Assembly (NCBI GenBank): GCA_014529385.2
Contig: CM043960.1
Span: 23,555,896 to 23,619,895 of the forward strand
Source: Adiantum capillus-veneris
Taxonomy: Eukaryota > Streptophyta > Polypodiopsida > Polypodiales > Pteridaceae
Length of the DNA stretch: 64,000 nt
Reading direction: 5' to 3'
The number at the start of each line of letters is the position of its first letter. Position 1 is the first letter of the stretch. Positions 47,135-56,914 of the stretch are shown here, piece after piece. A program made the position numbers and the translations under genes. The notes beneath the pieces were generated by a model. That model was not told where the DNA came from. It was given only the letters and a program-made list of their open reading frames with translations, and ran no database searches.

Positions 47135-47734
47135 GTAAATAATCGCGATTATTTACAGCTGGAAAAAGTTTCAATTTTTTTGCAAACTTGGCTTTATAGG
47201 CTTGAAGAATATGCCAATTACATGCTCTGAGGGAAATATGGGCTCATTTGGATGTACAGGGTGAAAATGGTACCAGATTTTGGCTTTAGGTCTATGAAAC
47301 AGTAGATATAAAGAAAATTTGAGATTTTGAAATTCAAATTGACTCAAAATTGGCTAGTGGGCTTATCACATCATATACTTTGGATGTATGATGACAAATT
47401 TTCAAAATTGCCCTATTTTGGCCAAAAAGTAAATAATCGCGATTATTAACTTTTCTTCCCAAAATGACATTTTTTGGCATAGACTGGTTCTAGGCATGGT
47501 ATAGACCTTGGGTATGAATTATGAGGTGATTTGGATCAAGAAAAGTTGTTCATAACCCAAATTTTGGCTTTCATAGACTTCTTTGCTTTTTTTGACAATT
47601 TTGCAAGTAAAGGGTGGTCATTTTATTTCATACTTGATTTTTGGCATGTAATAGGTGTGTACACTTGATAGGTGAGGTGAATTGACAATTTCCATGCAAA
47701 AATGTTGCAAAAGTAAATAATCGCGATTATTTAC
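47135..47734. repeat. Three copies of a 22-bp palindrome at about 290-bp spacing
   Basis: The half-site GTAAATAATCG is followed directly by its reverse complement at 47135-47156 (perfect), 47429-47450 (one mismatch) and 47713-47734 (perfect). Intervals are 294 and 284 bp. The surrounding sequence is only loosely similar between copies. The array lies upstream of the minus-strand gene remnant, at its presumed 5' side. Confidence 0.9.
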
Positions 47735-48001
47735 AACAGTGACAAAAACTTTGCATTTCACATAAATTTTGACCTAAACATGTTTCATACACCTAACACA
47801 AGTCCTAAATTGAATTTGGTCAAGTTTGGTCATGCCGGCATCACTTTGTGCTCTGTTGACTCTAAAATCACTATTTTCTGTGACTACTCTGTCTGTTGGG
47901 TTGGTCGGTCAACTTTGAGGCTTTGGACTTGTCCGTAACATCATCGTGGAGCTACCTGTCCAATTCTGGCTCATTTGGAGTCAATTTGGCCTCGTATGTC
48001 G

Positions 48002-48006
48002 AATTT
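48002..48006. repeat. Left target-site duplication of the young gypsy
   Basis: AATTT directly before the 5' LTR. The identical right copy is at 56910-56914. Confidence 0.93.
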
Positions 48007-49597
48007 TGTCATAATAATCAATATCTAATTCTCCTAAATGATTTTCTCATATTAAACTGATCATTTAATGTGGGGAAGTGCCAAGGGAGAAAAAGCTAGA
48101 ATATTGGTTAAGTTAGTAGATCGGCCACAGTAGGGATCCAAAGGAGGGAAAATAGGGATCCAAAGGGGGGGCCATCTGCAAAAGAGCCATGTGAAATAAC
48201 GGGCTAAAAAGACCCTAAGGTTCAGCCCATTAAGACTTCCAAAATGCTAAGGTTCCAAAATTCAAAGGTTGTGTCCAAAGGTCAACCTTAGGGAAAATTG
48301 GATGCTTAGTGTGTGCCCCAAAAAGTCTTTCTACATCCCTACATGGGAGGGGGCGAGCCCCAAAGCTAGGGGATGAGAGAGAAAGCCACACACACACACA
48401 CAGGCTCCCTTTACACAAAGGGAATGAGGGACACATGTCAGCTCCCTAGGCCAGATGCCCACAAGGTGTGCCCAATTCCTATTGGAAGACCCTTGAAGTG
48501 GACCAATGAGAATTAGGCTAGAGTAAATCTAGTTTAATTAATTTAAAAACATTTAATAAAAGAAACCAATAAGAATTAAGTGTCCTAGAAGACTATTGGG
48601 CAGTCTCCCAAGGGGTCCAATGAGCATTCAGGAGCCCATGGCTTGCCTGATTCCTATTGGCCGGGAGGCAAAGGGGTCCAATGAGAGTTTAGTTTAATTA
48701 TTTAATTATCTAAAGCTCTCACAAAAGGGGAAAGGGGGACACATGTCAGAAGGTTATCACTTATGCTGCTTAATCCCTATTGGCTTGACCTGGGGAGGTC
48801 CAATGAGGCAAAAGCCAGCCTAACTTAGCAGCTAGGGCTCGCCCAAGAGAGAGAGGGGGCTGATTTTTGCTTGGCATTGACACACACACTCTCACACTTG
48901 ACCATGTGTGAAGGGGAAAATACTCTATCTCCTCCCAAGCTTTAATGGAGAGCTCATCACCTACTCCAAGCTTGTGAGATAGAAGCCTACAACAACACTC
49001 TCTTGGCATGTGGATGCAAATCCAACCAAGAGACAAGCTTCAATGCATGCTCATCTTCTCTACCAAGCTAATTACTAAGCTAAGCTATGCTAATATGAGT
49101 GATTATGTGAGGAGATGTACTTCTTTCTCGTAAGATACTTCTTTTTCCTCTCAATCTACTCTCATACCCTGCTAGCTCTCACCATCTTCGAAGGTGTGTG
49201 AGGTCTTGGGTCTGAGAACGGGGATAATTCAAGTTGTGTTTGATTAAGTGTTTTGCTTGGTGTATGAAGCTTCCATCTTCATTGCACTAGCTCGTCTTGA
49301 AGGAACACAAAGAATTGTATTGTACAATGTCTCTCTTGATGGGAGAAACCATAATACAAAGCCTTTTGGAGGGGGGACCGGCTCCATGCAAATCCGGTCC
49401 TCAATTGTTGTCAATAGCTTAATTGCTCTCTCTTTTGAAAGTATTGTCGATGCTATCTAACTAGGTGTTATGCTTTTTGTTGCTCTCTCCACCCAAGCAC
49501 TCTTGTAATTCTCATTAGGAATCAACTCTAATGAAATGCTCACTATGTTCATGCTAATTTCCGCTACACATAAGATTTTAGGCCATTAAATGTTACA
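48007..49597 (+). repeat. Young gypsy 5' LTR
   Basis: 1591 bp, starting TGTCATAATAATC and ending AAATGTTACA. It contains four ATTGG...CCAAT modules (48481-48507, 48595-48621, 48656-48682, 48779-48804). An ACTCTCTCTTGATGGGAG-like block and a GGGGGGACCGGCTCC block lie towards the R/U5 side. A 70-residue open frame (49248-49460) is present identically placed in both LTRs and is not taken as a gene. Confidence 0.96.
48481..48804 (+). promoter_or_regulatory. Array of paired inverted CCAAT modules in the LTR
   Basis: Four modules have ATTGG followed by CCAAT. The gap is exactly 17 bases in the first three and 16 in the fourth, while the gap sequence differs. CCAAT boxes are bound by NF-Y in plants; binding here is inference. 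The same modules recur in the 3' LTR and, with identical spacing, in the older LTRs at 38598-38624 and 10593-10619. Confidence 0.6.
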
Positions 49598-49598
49598 T

Positions 49599-49610
49599 TG
49601 GTATCAGAGC
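49599..49610 (+). other. Gypsy primer-binding site
   Basis: TGGTATCAGAGC, one base after the 5' LTR, complementary to the 3' end of initiator tRNA-Met. Confidence 0.93.
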
Positions 49611-50013
49611 TCAAGGTTTCTCTTTTCTTACTCAAGAAGGGAGGTCCTCAAGCTAGCTACAAATGGTTGGTATTATTAATTGCCTGTGAGTAAGTAGAAT
49701 AGGGATTTTTCAGCCTTGCAGTGCGCCTGCCTTTGTGCAGTTAACGGGGCATCACCGTCGAGAACTATGGTCTTAATAGTGGAGTCCTACGGGGCTTGCC
49801 TACGGCTTAACCACTATTGAGCTATTAGAAGCTTGACAGGAGCCGGTGCTGTTTTGGTGTCGAAAGACCCTCTCTTCTATTTTTGCAATTAATGGTATTC
49901 GAGCCGCGGGTACAGTAGCTTGAGTGCTTTTTCTAAAGGGGTAAAGAGGAGTAGCAACTAGGGCTTGAAGTGCCAAAGTACACCTAAAAAGTTTACACCT
50001 AAAAGTTGTTAGA

Positions 50014-53000
50014 ATGGCTGACAATATTAAAGAGAGTGAAATTAATGTTGATAACTTTGATTTTGCTCATGAGCAAGCTACTAATGATGCTTCAATGCTT
50101 GTTAATTATCTTGTTTCTAGGCTTCAACAAGCCATGGGCAATCCATCTCTCCAAAGTGAAGTGCAACGGCAGCTCCGTGCTCACGGGATTCTCCAAGCTC
50201 ATCACCATGACGAGAGAACACCTAGGAAGCCTCCTTGTGAGACTACCAAAAGAGGTCTCTCTCCGATTCGGGAAGAAGAAGAGAATCCATATGAAGGGCT
50301 CAAGAACTTACTTCTTGATGATGCATCTCCTTCCCAAAGGAGAACTCAAGAGCCTCCACCGAAGGAACGAGAAAGAAGCGAGTCTCCCGCCACCTCGGCG
50401 GAGATGGCTCCACGAAGACGGCGGGCTAAACGCTCTCCATCACCACCAAAGCGGAGAAGACCATCACACTCTTCTCCACGCCATAATTCAAAGAGGGATG
50501 ATAAAAAGCAAGAGAAGAAAAAGGCGAGAAAGAGGACACCCTCTTCTCCATCTTCTTTATCCTCTTCCTCTTATGAAAGCTATGGTGAAGACGACAAAGA
50601 TCAAGACAAGAAAAAGGCGAGAAAGAGGTCACCCTCTTCTCCATCTTCTTCAAATTCTTCATCTTCTGAAGAAAGTGATGGTGCAACTTTTGAACCATCA
50701 AAAAGAAGAGGCCATAGGAAATCCTATGCCGCATGGAAGAGGTCGTCCAAGCTGAAGAAATTCAAAGAGGGAGGGAAGAGCATCTCTTTCCTTACCTATG
50801 ATGGCACCTTCGGTGCTACAGACAAAGTTTTGGCCTTTATCCAGCAATTCGATGCGGCGTTTGGAGATGAGGGCTTCACGGAGTCCTCTAAGCTACGCCA
50901 TGTAGCTATGCACTTTCAAAAGTCCGCCAGACAATGGTGGTCTAGCCTACGAGCCAACGGTGAAGCTCCACGAACATGGAAGGCTTTAAGAGCTTCCATT
51001 ATGAAGCAGTTTTTGGCCACCGATGCCAAAGACAAAGTACTCACCGAATGGCGAAGCTTAAAGCTCTCTCCCAATGAATCCATCCACAAATATGTAGACA
51101 AGTTTTGGGACCTACAACTCAAAGCCACTGTCTTCAAAAAGTTGGATTTTGGAGAGCAAAAGCAACAATTTTGTGCGGGCTTAACCGAAGAAATGGCGGA
51201 GTATGTCAACTCCCAAAGGCCACGTACCATATCGGCGGTAATACACCATACTATGGTGGCCTCGCGAATCAATTTCCAAACGGGGGGTAAAAGAAATAAT
51301 AAGCCCCCGGAAAACAAAGGTTCCAATGAGCCTAAGGGGAAGGACAATGTCCAAAAGTCTCCTAAGGGCAATTCCAACAAAGCTAAAGAGAAGGGAGTTT
51401 ACAAAGGAAAGAATAAACTCTCTCCTGAAGAGCTTGAGCGTTATCGTAAAGATAACCGGTGTTTCAAGTGCGGCGAACAAGGGCATGCGTACCGCGCTTG
51501 TCCCCAAAAGAACAACCGCCAAGATCCTCCTAGAGCTTCTTTGGTTGAAATCCAAGAGGAGGAGATTCACCAAACTCACCACAAAGGATCTCCTCTATGC
51601 CATGCTTGGGGAAAGGTAAGAGAACATGATGCTTTTATTCTCTTTGACCCTGGTTCTACTCACAATTTCATATCTATGGAGTTAGCCACCAAGCTAGGCA
51701 TACAATCCTACGAGATGGGAGATATCCTACCCGCAGACAGTGCCTTCAAGGGGCAAGAAGCTTCAGTCACTCCCTTAATCGGGAAATTGAGGCTTCATGT
51801 CCAAGGCTATGTGGACAAAGAGGATTTCTTTATCTCTCCTCTCAAGCATGAGGATGTAATCCTAGGGGCACCATGGTTTGACCGTCTGGCTGCCCATGTT
51901 AAATTTCCTGAAAGGAGAATCTCCTTTAAGTTCAGGGAAAAGGACATGTATATAGATGCTAGGGAGATGGGTAACACCATCCCCATTGTACATACACCAG
52001 CTTTCAACAAGTCAATAAAGAGCTCTATTTCCGTGTACATGATTTTTGTTAAAGATTCTCAAAATGAACCTAATGCTTTAGCAAAAGAAAATAAAAGCAA
52101 CCAAAAGGAATTAGAGTTATCCAATTTTCTCAAGGGGTTTCAAGATGTCTTTATTGACGACATCCCTTGTGAGCTACCTCCTAAACGAGGTAATGACGAC
52201 CATGCAATTGAACTTCTTCCAGGAAGTTCACCGCCTAACAAACCTCCTTATAGAGTTTCTCAAGCTCAACAAGAGGAGATTATGCGGCAAGTGCATGAGT
52301 TAATTGAGAAGGGCATGGTTAGGCCTAGCTCATCTCCATTTTGCTCACCTGTGCTATTAGTGCAAAAGAAAGACGGCACATATCGTATGTGTGTCGACTA
52401 TAGAGCACTAAATAGGATCACTATCAAGAATAGGTTTCCCGTTCCACGGGTAGAAGACCTATTTGATAAGCTACAAGGATCGACCTACTTCAGTAGGATT
52501 GACCTAAAAAGTGGCTATCATCAAATAAGGATAGTTGATCAAGACATTGTAAAGACCGCATTTCGTACTACATTTGGTCTTTACGAATACATTGTCATGC
52601 CTTTTGGCTTGACTAATGCACCAGCCACATTTAACCGCTTGATGGAGAAGCTGTTCAGACCTCATCGAACCTTCACTGGAGTGTTCTTTGATGATATTAT
52701 CATCTACTCTAATTCATTAGAGGAACACAAGCAACACCTCCAGGTAATATTTCAAGTTTTAAGAGAGAATAAACTTTATGTTAATCGAAAGAAAAGTGAA
52801 TTTTTCTTGCAAGAGATTCAATATTTAGGTCACATTATCTCTCAAGATGGAATCCAAATGGATCCATCCAAGTTAGAGGTAATAAAAGGATGGCCTAAAC
52901 CAAGGAATCTTCATGAACTAAGAAGCTTTATAGGTATGTGTGCATACTATAGACGCTTCATAGAAAAGTTCTCACAAATTGCGGGACCATTACATGACCT

Positions 53001-54543
53001 AACAAAGAAAAATGTTAGGTATACGTGGTCTGCTAAGGAGAACAATGCTTTCGAAAAGCTTAAAGAAAAGCTTATCTCTCAACCTGTGCTTACACTACCG
53101 GATCTCTCAAAACCATTTGAGGTCCAATGTGATGCTTGTGGTGATTGCCTTGGGGCTGTTTTGCTCCAAGAAGGGCACGCCATAGGCTATGAGAGTCGAA
53201 GGCTCGACCCTGTTGAGCAAGCTCTAGGCATATACGAAAAAGAACTCCTTGCAGTTCTACATGCCTTAGACTCATGGAAGCACTATTTATTGGGGACTCC
53301 TTTCATTCTGCGAACGGATCACCAAAGTCTTAAGTACTTCATGACGCAGACCAAGCTCTCCGACAAACAAATGAGGTGGGCAAATTTCCTTTCGCAATTT
53401 CATTTTCATATTGCTCACATTGCTGGCAAGCATAATCAAGTAGCCGATGCACTCTCAAGACGACCGAGAGTGAATGCGGTTTCCATAGCAACTCACAATG
53501 ATCTATCTTTAATGATAGATGAGTATGCTATTGATCCCGATTTTAGAGATGTGATTTCAGCCCTTGCATTAGGAAAGAAAGAAGAACCATTTACTTTACA
53601 AGATGGTTATCTTCTCTATGGCAATAGACTATGCGTTACTAACTCACTACGTGAGAAAGTAATGTATGAATCTCATGCTCCCCCATATGCGGGGCATAGA
53701 GGGATTCAGTCTACCCTAAAGGGAATTGAAACATATTTCTATTGGCCTACCATGAAAGTGAACATACATGAGTATGTTTCCAAATGTGTGGTATGTCAAA
53801 AGACAAAATTTGATAGAGGGAAGCAACTTGGATTGCTTCAACCCTTGCCAATCCCTAATTCACCATGGGAGAGCATATCCATGGATTTTATCTTTGGATT
53901 GCCTAAGTCTATCCATGGGAATACGGGAATATGGACGATAGTAGACAGGTTCAGTAAACAAGCTCATTTTATACCTGTCAAAAAGACTATCAAAGCCCAT
54001 CAAATGGCAACCCTCTTCATTTCACAAATTTTCAAGTACCATGGCTTGCCAATGTCCATAGTGTCGGATAGAGATCCTAGAATGACCAGTAATTTCTGGA
54101 AGGGTCTCTTTGAGAATTTAGGAACAAGGCTAAACTTCTCTTCGGCCTATCATCCACAAACTGATGGCCAAAGTGAAATAGCTAACCTAACTATTCTCGA
54201 TCTACTAAAAGCCTATGTAACGGAAGTAGATCAAAGATCCCAATGGGAGAAGTACTTACCCTTAGTAGAGTATGCTTACAATAACACTGTACATACTTCT
54301 ACAGGAAAAGCACCTTTCGAGGTAATTGAGGGAAGATCAAAAAGTCCCTTGCTACTTAAGGTACATGGGAAGATCTTCGCTGCAGATGAGTATAGCCGAG
54401 ACCTACAAGAATCTTTCCAAAAGATTAAGGATGCTATCTCTATCTCACAGCAAAGGCAAAAGGCTGCTGCTGACAAGCACAGAAGAGCCCAAGCCTTTAA
54501 AGAAAACGATTGGGTCTTGTTAAAGTTTCCAAGGCTCGATTAA
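50014..54543 (+). CDS. Gypsy Gag-Pol polyprotein
   Basis: 1509 residues from MADNIKESEI. Residues about 125-235 are Arg/Lys/Ser-rich (ARKRSPSSPSSSNSSSS), resembling an RS domain. The capsid-like Gag (about 275-390) has FIQQFDAAFGDEGF and QWWSSLRANGEAP. The zinc knuckle is CFKCGEQGHAYRAC (about 483). The aspartic protease has LFDPGSTHNFIS (about 543). Reverse transcriptase has YRMCVDYRALN (790) and the catalytic FFDDIIIYS (891). RNase H starts near FEVQCDACGD (1035). Integrase has HAPPYAGH...CVVC (1221-1261), then MDFIFG, SDRDPRM and DGQSE as the D,D,E residues. The frame ends early, after KFPRLD, because one base is missing relative to the older copy at 1-1048, which cuts off the chromodomain. 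It would be cleaved by its own protease and act in virus-like particles and the nucleus. Confidence 0.95.
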   Translation: MADNIKESEINVDNFDFAHEQATNDASMLVNYLVSRLQQAMGNPSLQSEVQRQLRAHGILQAHHHDERTPRKPPCETTKRGLSPIREEEENPYEGLKNLLLDDASPSQRRTQEPPPKERERSESPATSAEMAPRRRRAKRSPSPPKRRRPSHSSPRHNSKRDDKKQEKKKARKRTPSSPSSLSSSSYESYGEDDKDQDKKKARKRSPSSPSSSNSSSSEESDGATFEPSKRRGHRKSYAAWKRSSKLKKFKEGGKSISFLTYDGTFGATDKVLAFIQQFDAAFGDEGFTESSKLRHVAMHFQKSARQWWSSLRANGEAPRTWKALRASIMKQFLATDAKDKVLTEWRSLKLSPNESIHKYVDKFWDLQLKATVFKKLDFGEQKQQFCAGLTEEMAEYVNSQRPRTISAVIHHTMVASRINFQTGGKRNNKPPENKGSNEPKGKDNVQKSPKGNSNKAKEKGVYKGKNKLSPEELERYRKDNRCFKCGEQGHAYRACPQKNNRQDPPRASLVEIQEEEIHQTHHKGSPLCHAWGKVREHDAFILFDPGSTHNFISMELATKLGIQSYEMGDILPADSAFKGQEASVTPLIGKLRLHVQGYVDKEDFFISPLKHEDVILGAPWFDRLAAHVKFPERRISFKFREKDMYIDAREMGNTIPIVHTPAFNKSIKSSISVYMIFVKDSQNEPNALAKENKSNQKELELSNFLKGFQDVFIDDIPCELPPKRGNDDHAIELLPGSSPPNKPPYRVSQAQQEEIMRQVHELIEKGMVRPSSSPFCSPVLLVQKKDGTYRMCVDYRALNRITIKNRFPVPRVEDLFDKLQGSTYFSRIDLKSGYHQIRIVDQDIVKTAFRTTFGLYEYIVMPFGLTNAPATFNRLMEKLFRPHRTFTGVFFDDIIIYSNSLEEHKQHLQVIFQVLRENKLYVNRKKSEFFLQEIQYLGHIISQDGIQMDPSKLEVIKGWPKPRNLHELRSFIGMCAYYRRFIEKFSQIAGPLHDLTKKNVRYTWSAKENNAFEKLKEKLISQPVLTLPDLSKPFEVQCDACGDCLGAVLLQEGHAIGYESRRLDPVEQALGIYEKELLAVLHALDSWKHYLLGTPFILRTDHQSLKYFMTQTKLSDKQMRWANFLSQFHFHIAHIAGKHNQVADALSRRPRVNAVSIATHNDLSLMIDEYAIDPDFRDVISALALGKKEEPFTLQDGYLLYGNRLCVTNSLREKVMYESHAPPYAGHRGIQSTLKGIETYFYWPTMKVNIHEYVSKCVVCQKTKFDRGKQLGLLQPLPIPNSPWESISMDFIFGLPKSIHGNTGIWTIVDRFSKQAHFIPVKKTIKAHQMATLFISQIFKYHGLPMSIVSDRDPRMTSNFWKGLFENLGTRLNFSSAYHPQTDGQSEIANLTILDLLKAYVTEVDQRSQWEKYLPLVEYAYNNTVHTSTGKAPFEVIEGRSKSPLLLKVHGKIFAADEYSRDLQESFQKIKDAISISQQRQKAAADKHRRAQAFKENDWVLLKFPRLD

Positions 54544-54962
54544 GGCACACGACGGGCAAGAATCCTACGGGCCACCAAAAGTACTATGCTAAACTAGCAA
54601 AAAGGTACTATGGTCCCTTCCAGATTCTTAGGCCAATCAATGAGATGGCCTATCAACTTAAGTTGCCCAATCATTGGCTCATACACAATGCTTTTCATGT
54701 GAGCCTCTTAAAGCCTTACAAAGGAGAGCCACCTCAAGAACCAACTATTGAAGACCCACCGGAGATCGAGGACCACGAGGAGGTGCTGCAGCCCGAGTCC
54801 ATTCTCCGACATGAAGACAAGGTATTAAGAGGCGGTAAGACTATCCGACGATATCTTATTAAGTTTAAGAATTATCCTTTTGAAGATGCTAGATGGATGC
54901 AAGGCATACAATTAAAGGATAACCTAAACCTTGTCAATGCTTACAATGCTTCCCAAGAGTAA
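54529..54962 (+). CDS. Chromodomain tail of gypsy integrase, out of frame
   Basis: Read one frame away from gag-pol, from KARLRHTTGKNP. It contains the integrase C-terminal region (KRYYGPFQIL, LPNHWLIHNAFHVSLLKPYK) and then a chromodomain (SILRHEDKVLRGG, RRYLIKFKNYPFEDARWMQG), ending at TAA 54960-54962. Chromodomains of this group guide integration toward marked chromatin. In the decayed paralogue at 600-640 the same segment is in frame, so the ancestral product was a single polyprotein of about 1650 residues. The break is a one-base loss at about 54528-54530 (TTTCC here against TTTCTC there). A programmed frameshift is less likely because the paralogue needs none. Confidence 0.88.
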
Positions 54963-55303
54963 GCAAATGTACAAAATGTTAAAAATGAACAAAAATTTTT
55001 GTCTTATAAGACTCTCTTTTTCTTTATTTGTGCACAAAAATGAAGTAGTATGCATGCTTAGATCAAGTTTGTGGAGACGACGTCTCCCGAACACCAAGTA
55101 GAGCTTGTCACTCTACTATGGAAGACTGATAGGACTAATGTGCAGACATGCTTGCGGCAGCCTCAGGCTCTCAAGCGCCAAATGGACTAGTCATCCATTA
55201 TGGAATGATGTCGTAGGGTAACATAGGGATCCTCTACCCGCTAAGAAAGGACTCATGCATATGCTTTATCTTCTCTACACCATAGTCGAGGACGACTATG
55301 ATT

Positions 55304-55318
55304 TCAAGAGAGAGGTAA
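55304..55318 (+). other. Gypsy polypurine tract
   Basis: CAAGAGAGAGGTAA lies directly before the 3' LTR, the same as at 1386-1398. It follows a 3' untranslated region of about 340 bp from the gag-pol stop. Confidence 0.8.
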
Positions 55319-56909
55319 TGTCATAATAATCAATATCTAATTCTCCTAAATGATTTTCTCATATTAAACTGATCATTTAATGTGGGGAAGTGCCAAGGGA
55401 GAAAAAGCTAGAATATTGGTTAAGTTAGCAGACCGGCCACAGTAGGGATCCAAAGGAGGGAAAATAGGGATCCAAAGGGGGGGCCATCTGCAAAAGAGCC
55501 ATGTGAAACAACGGGCTAAAAAGACCCTAAGGTTCAGCCCATTAAGACTTCCAAAATGCTAAGGTTCCAAAATTCAAAGGTTGTGTCCAAAGGTCAACCT
55601 TAGGGAAAATTGGATGCTTAGTGTGTGCCCAAAAAGTCTTTCTACATCCCTACATGGGAGGGGGCGAGCCCCAAAGCTAGGGGATGAGAGAGAAAGCCAC
55701 ACACACACACACAGGCTCCCTTTACACAAAGGGAATGAGGGACACATGTCAGCTCCCTAGGCCAGATGCCCACAAGGTGTGCCCAATTCCTATTGGAAGA
55801 CCCTTGAAGTGGACCAATGAGAATTAGGCTAGAGTAAATCTAGTTTAATTAATTTAAAAACATTTAATAAAAGAAACCAATAAGAATTAAGTGTCCTAGA
55901 AGACTATTGGGCAGTCTCCCAAGGGGTCCAATGAGCATTCAGGAGCCCCATGGCTTGCCTGATTCCTATTGGCCAGGAGGCAAAGGGGTCCAATGAGAGT
56001 TTAGTTTAATTATTTAATTATCTAAAGCTCTCACAAAAGGGGAAAGGGGGACACATGTCAGAAGGCTATCACTTATGCTGCTTAATCCCTATTGGCTTGA
56101 CCTGGGGAGGTCCAATGAGGCAAAAGCCAGCCTAACTTAGCAGCTAGGGCTCGCCCAAGAGAGAGAGGGGGCTGATTTTTGCTTGGCATTGACACACACA
56201 CTCTCACACTTGACCATGTGTGAAGGGGAAAATACTCTATCTCCTCCCAAGCTTTAATGGAGAGCTCATCACCTACTCCAAGCTTGTGAGATAGAAGCCT
56301 ACATCAACACTCTCTTGGCATGTGGATGCAAATCCAACCAAGAGCCAAGCTTCAATGCATGCTCATCTTCTCTACCAAGCTAATTACTAAGCTAAGCTAT
56401 GCTAATATGAGTGATTATGTGAGGAGATGTACTTCTTTCTCGTAAGATACTTCTTTTTCCTCTCAATCTACTCTCATACCCTGCTAGCTCTCACCATCTT
56501 CGAAGGTGTGTGAGGTCTTGGGTCTGAGAACGGGGATAATTCAAGTTGTGTTTGATTAAGTGTTTTGCTTGGTGTATGAAGCTTCCATCTTCATTGCACT
56601 AGCTCGTCTTGAAGGAACACAAAGAATTGTATTGTACAATGTCTCTCTTGATGGGAGAAACCATAATACAAAGCCTTTTGGAGGGGGGACCGGCTCCATG
56701 CAAATCCGGTCCTCAACTGTTGTCAATAGCTTAATTGCTCTCTCTTTTGAAAGTATTGTCGATGCTATCTAACTAGGTGTTATGCTTTTTGTTGCTCTCT
56801 CCACCCAAGCACTCTTGTAATTCTCATTAGGAATCAACTCTAATGAAATGCTCACTATGTTCATGCTAATTTCCGCTACACATAAGATTTTAGGCCATTA
56901 AATGTTACA
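55319..56909 (+). repeat. Young gypsy 3' LTR
   Basis: 1591 bp, colinear with 48007-49597. Differences seen by eye include two T/C changes in the block just before CGGCCACAG, one near AAACAACGGG, one in GGCCAGGAGG, one in GAAGGCTATC, CATCAAC against CAACAAC, AGCCA against AGACA, and AACTG against AATTG. Confidence 0.96.
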
Positions 56910-56914
56910 AATTT
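56910..56914. repeat. Right target-site duplication of the young gypsy
   Basis: AATTT directly after the 3' LTR, identical to 48002-48006. Confidence 0.93.

Larger units (their letters stand above)
48007..56909 (+). mobile_element. Young, nearly intact Ty3/gypsy chromovirus
   Basis: An 8903-bp element with two 1591-bp LTRs. By eye they differ at about eight substitutions plus two single-base indels (around 0.5%), and both end TG...CA. It has a perfect AATTT target duplication, an initiator-tRNA-Met primer-binding site, a 416-bp leader, one gag-pol frame, a chromodomain tail and a polypurine tract before the 3' LTR. Domain order (protease, reverse transcriptase, RNase H, integrase, chromodomain) is that of chromoviruses. 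It inserted into an older sequence whose two halves are 42678-48006 and 56910 onward. The low LTR divergence and open gag-pol indicate recent insertion. Confidence 0.97.

Noticed and set aside
49248-49460. 70-residue plus-strand frame, also at 56560-56772
   Set aside because: It occurs in both LTRs of the same element only because the LTRs are duplicated; no protein feature supports it.
54510-54545. Programmed frameshift between integrase and chromodomain
   Set aside because: The paralogue at the start of the window is in frame here, and no obvious slippery heptamer with a downstream structure is visible.
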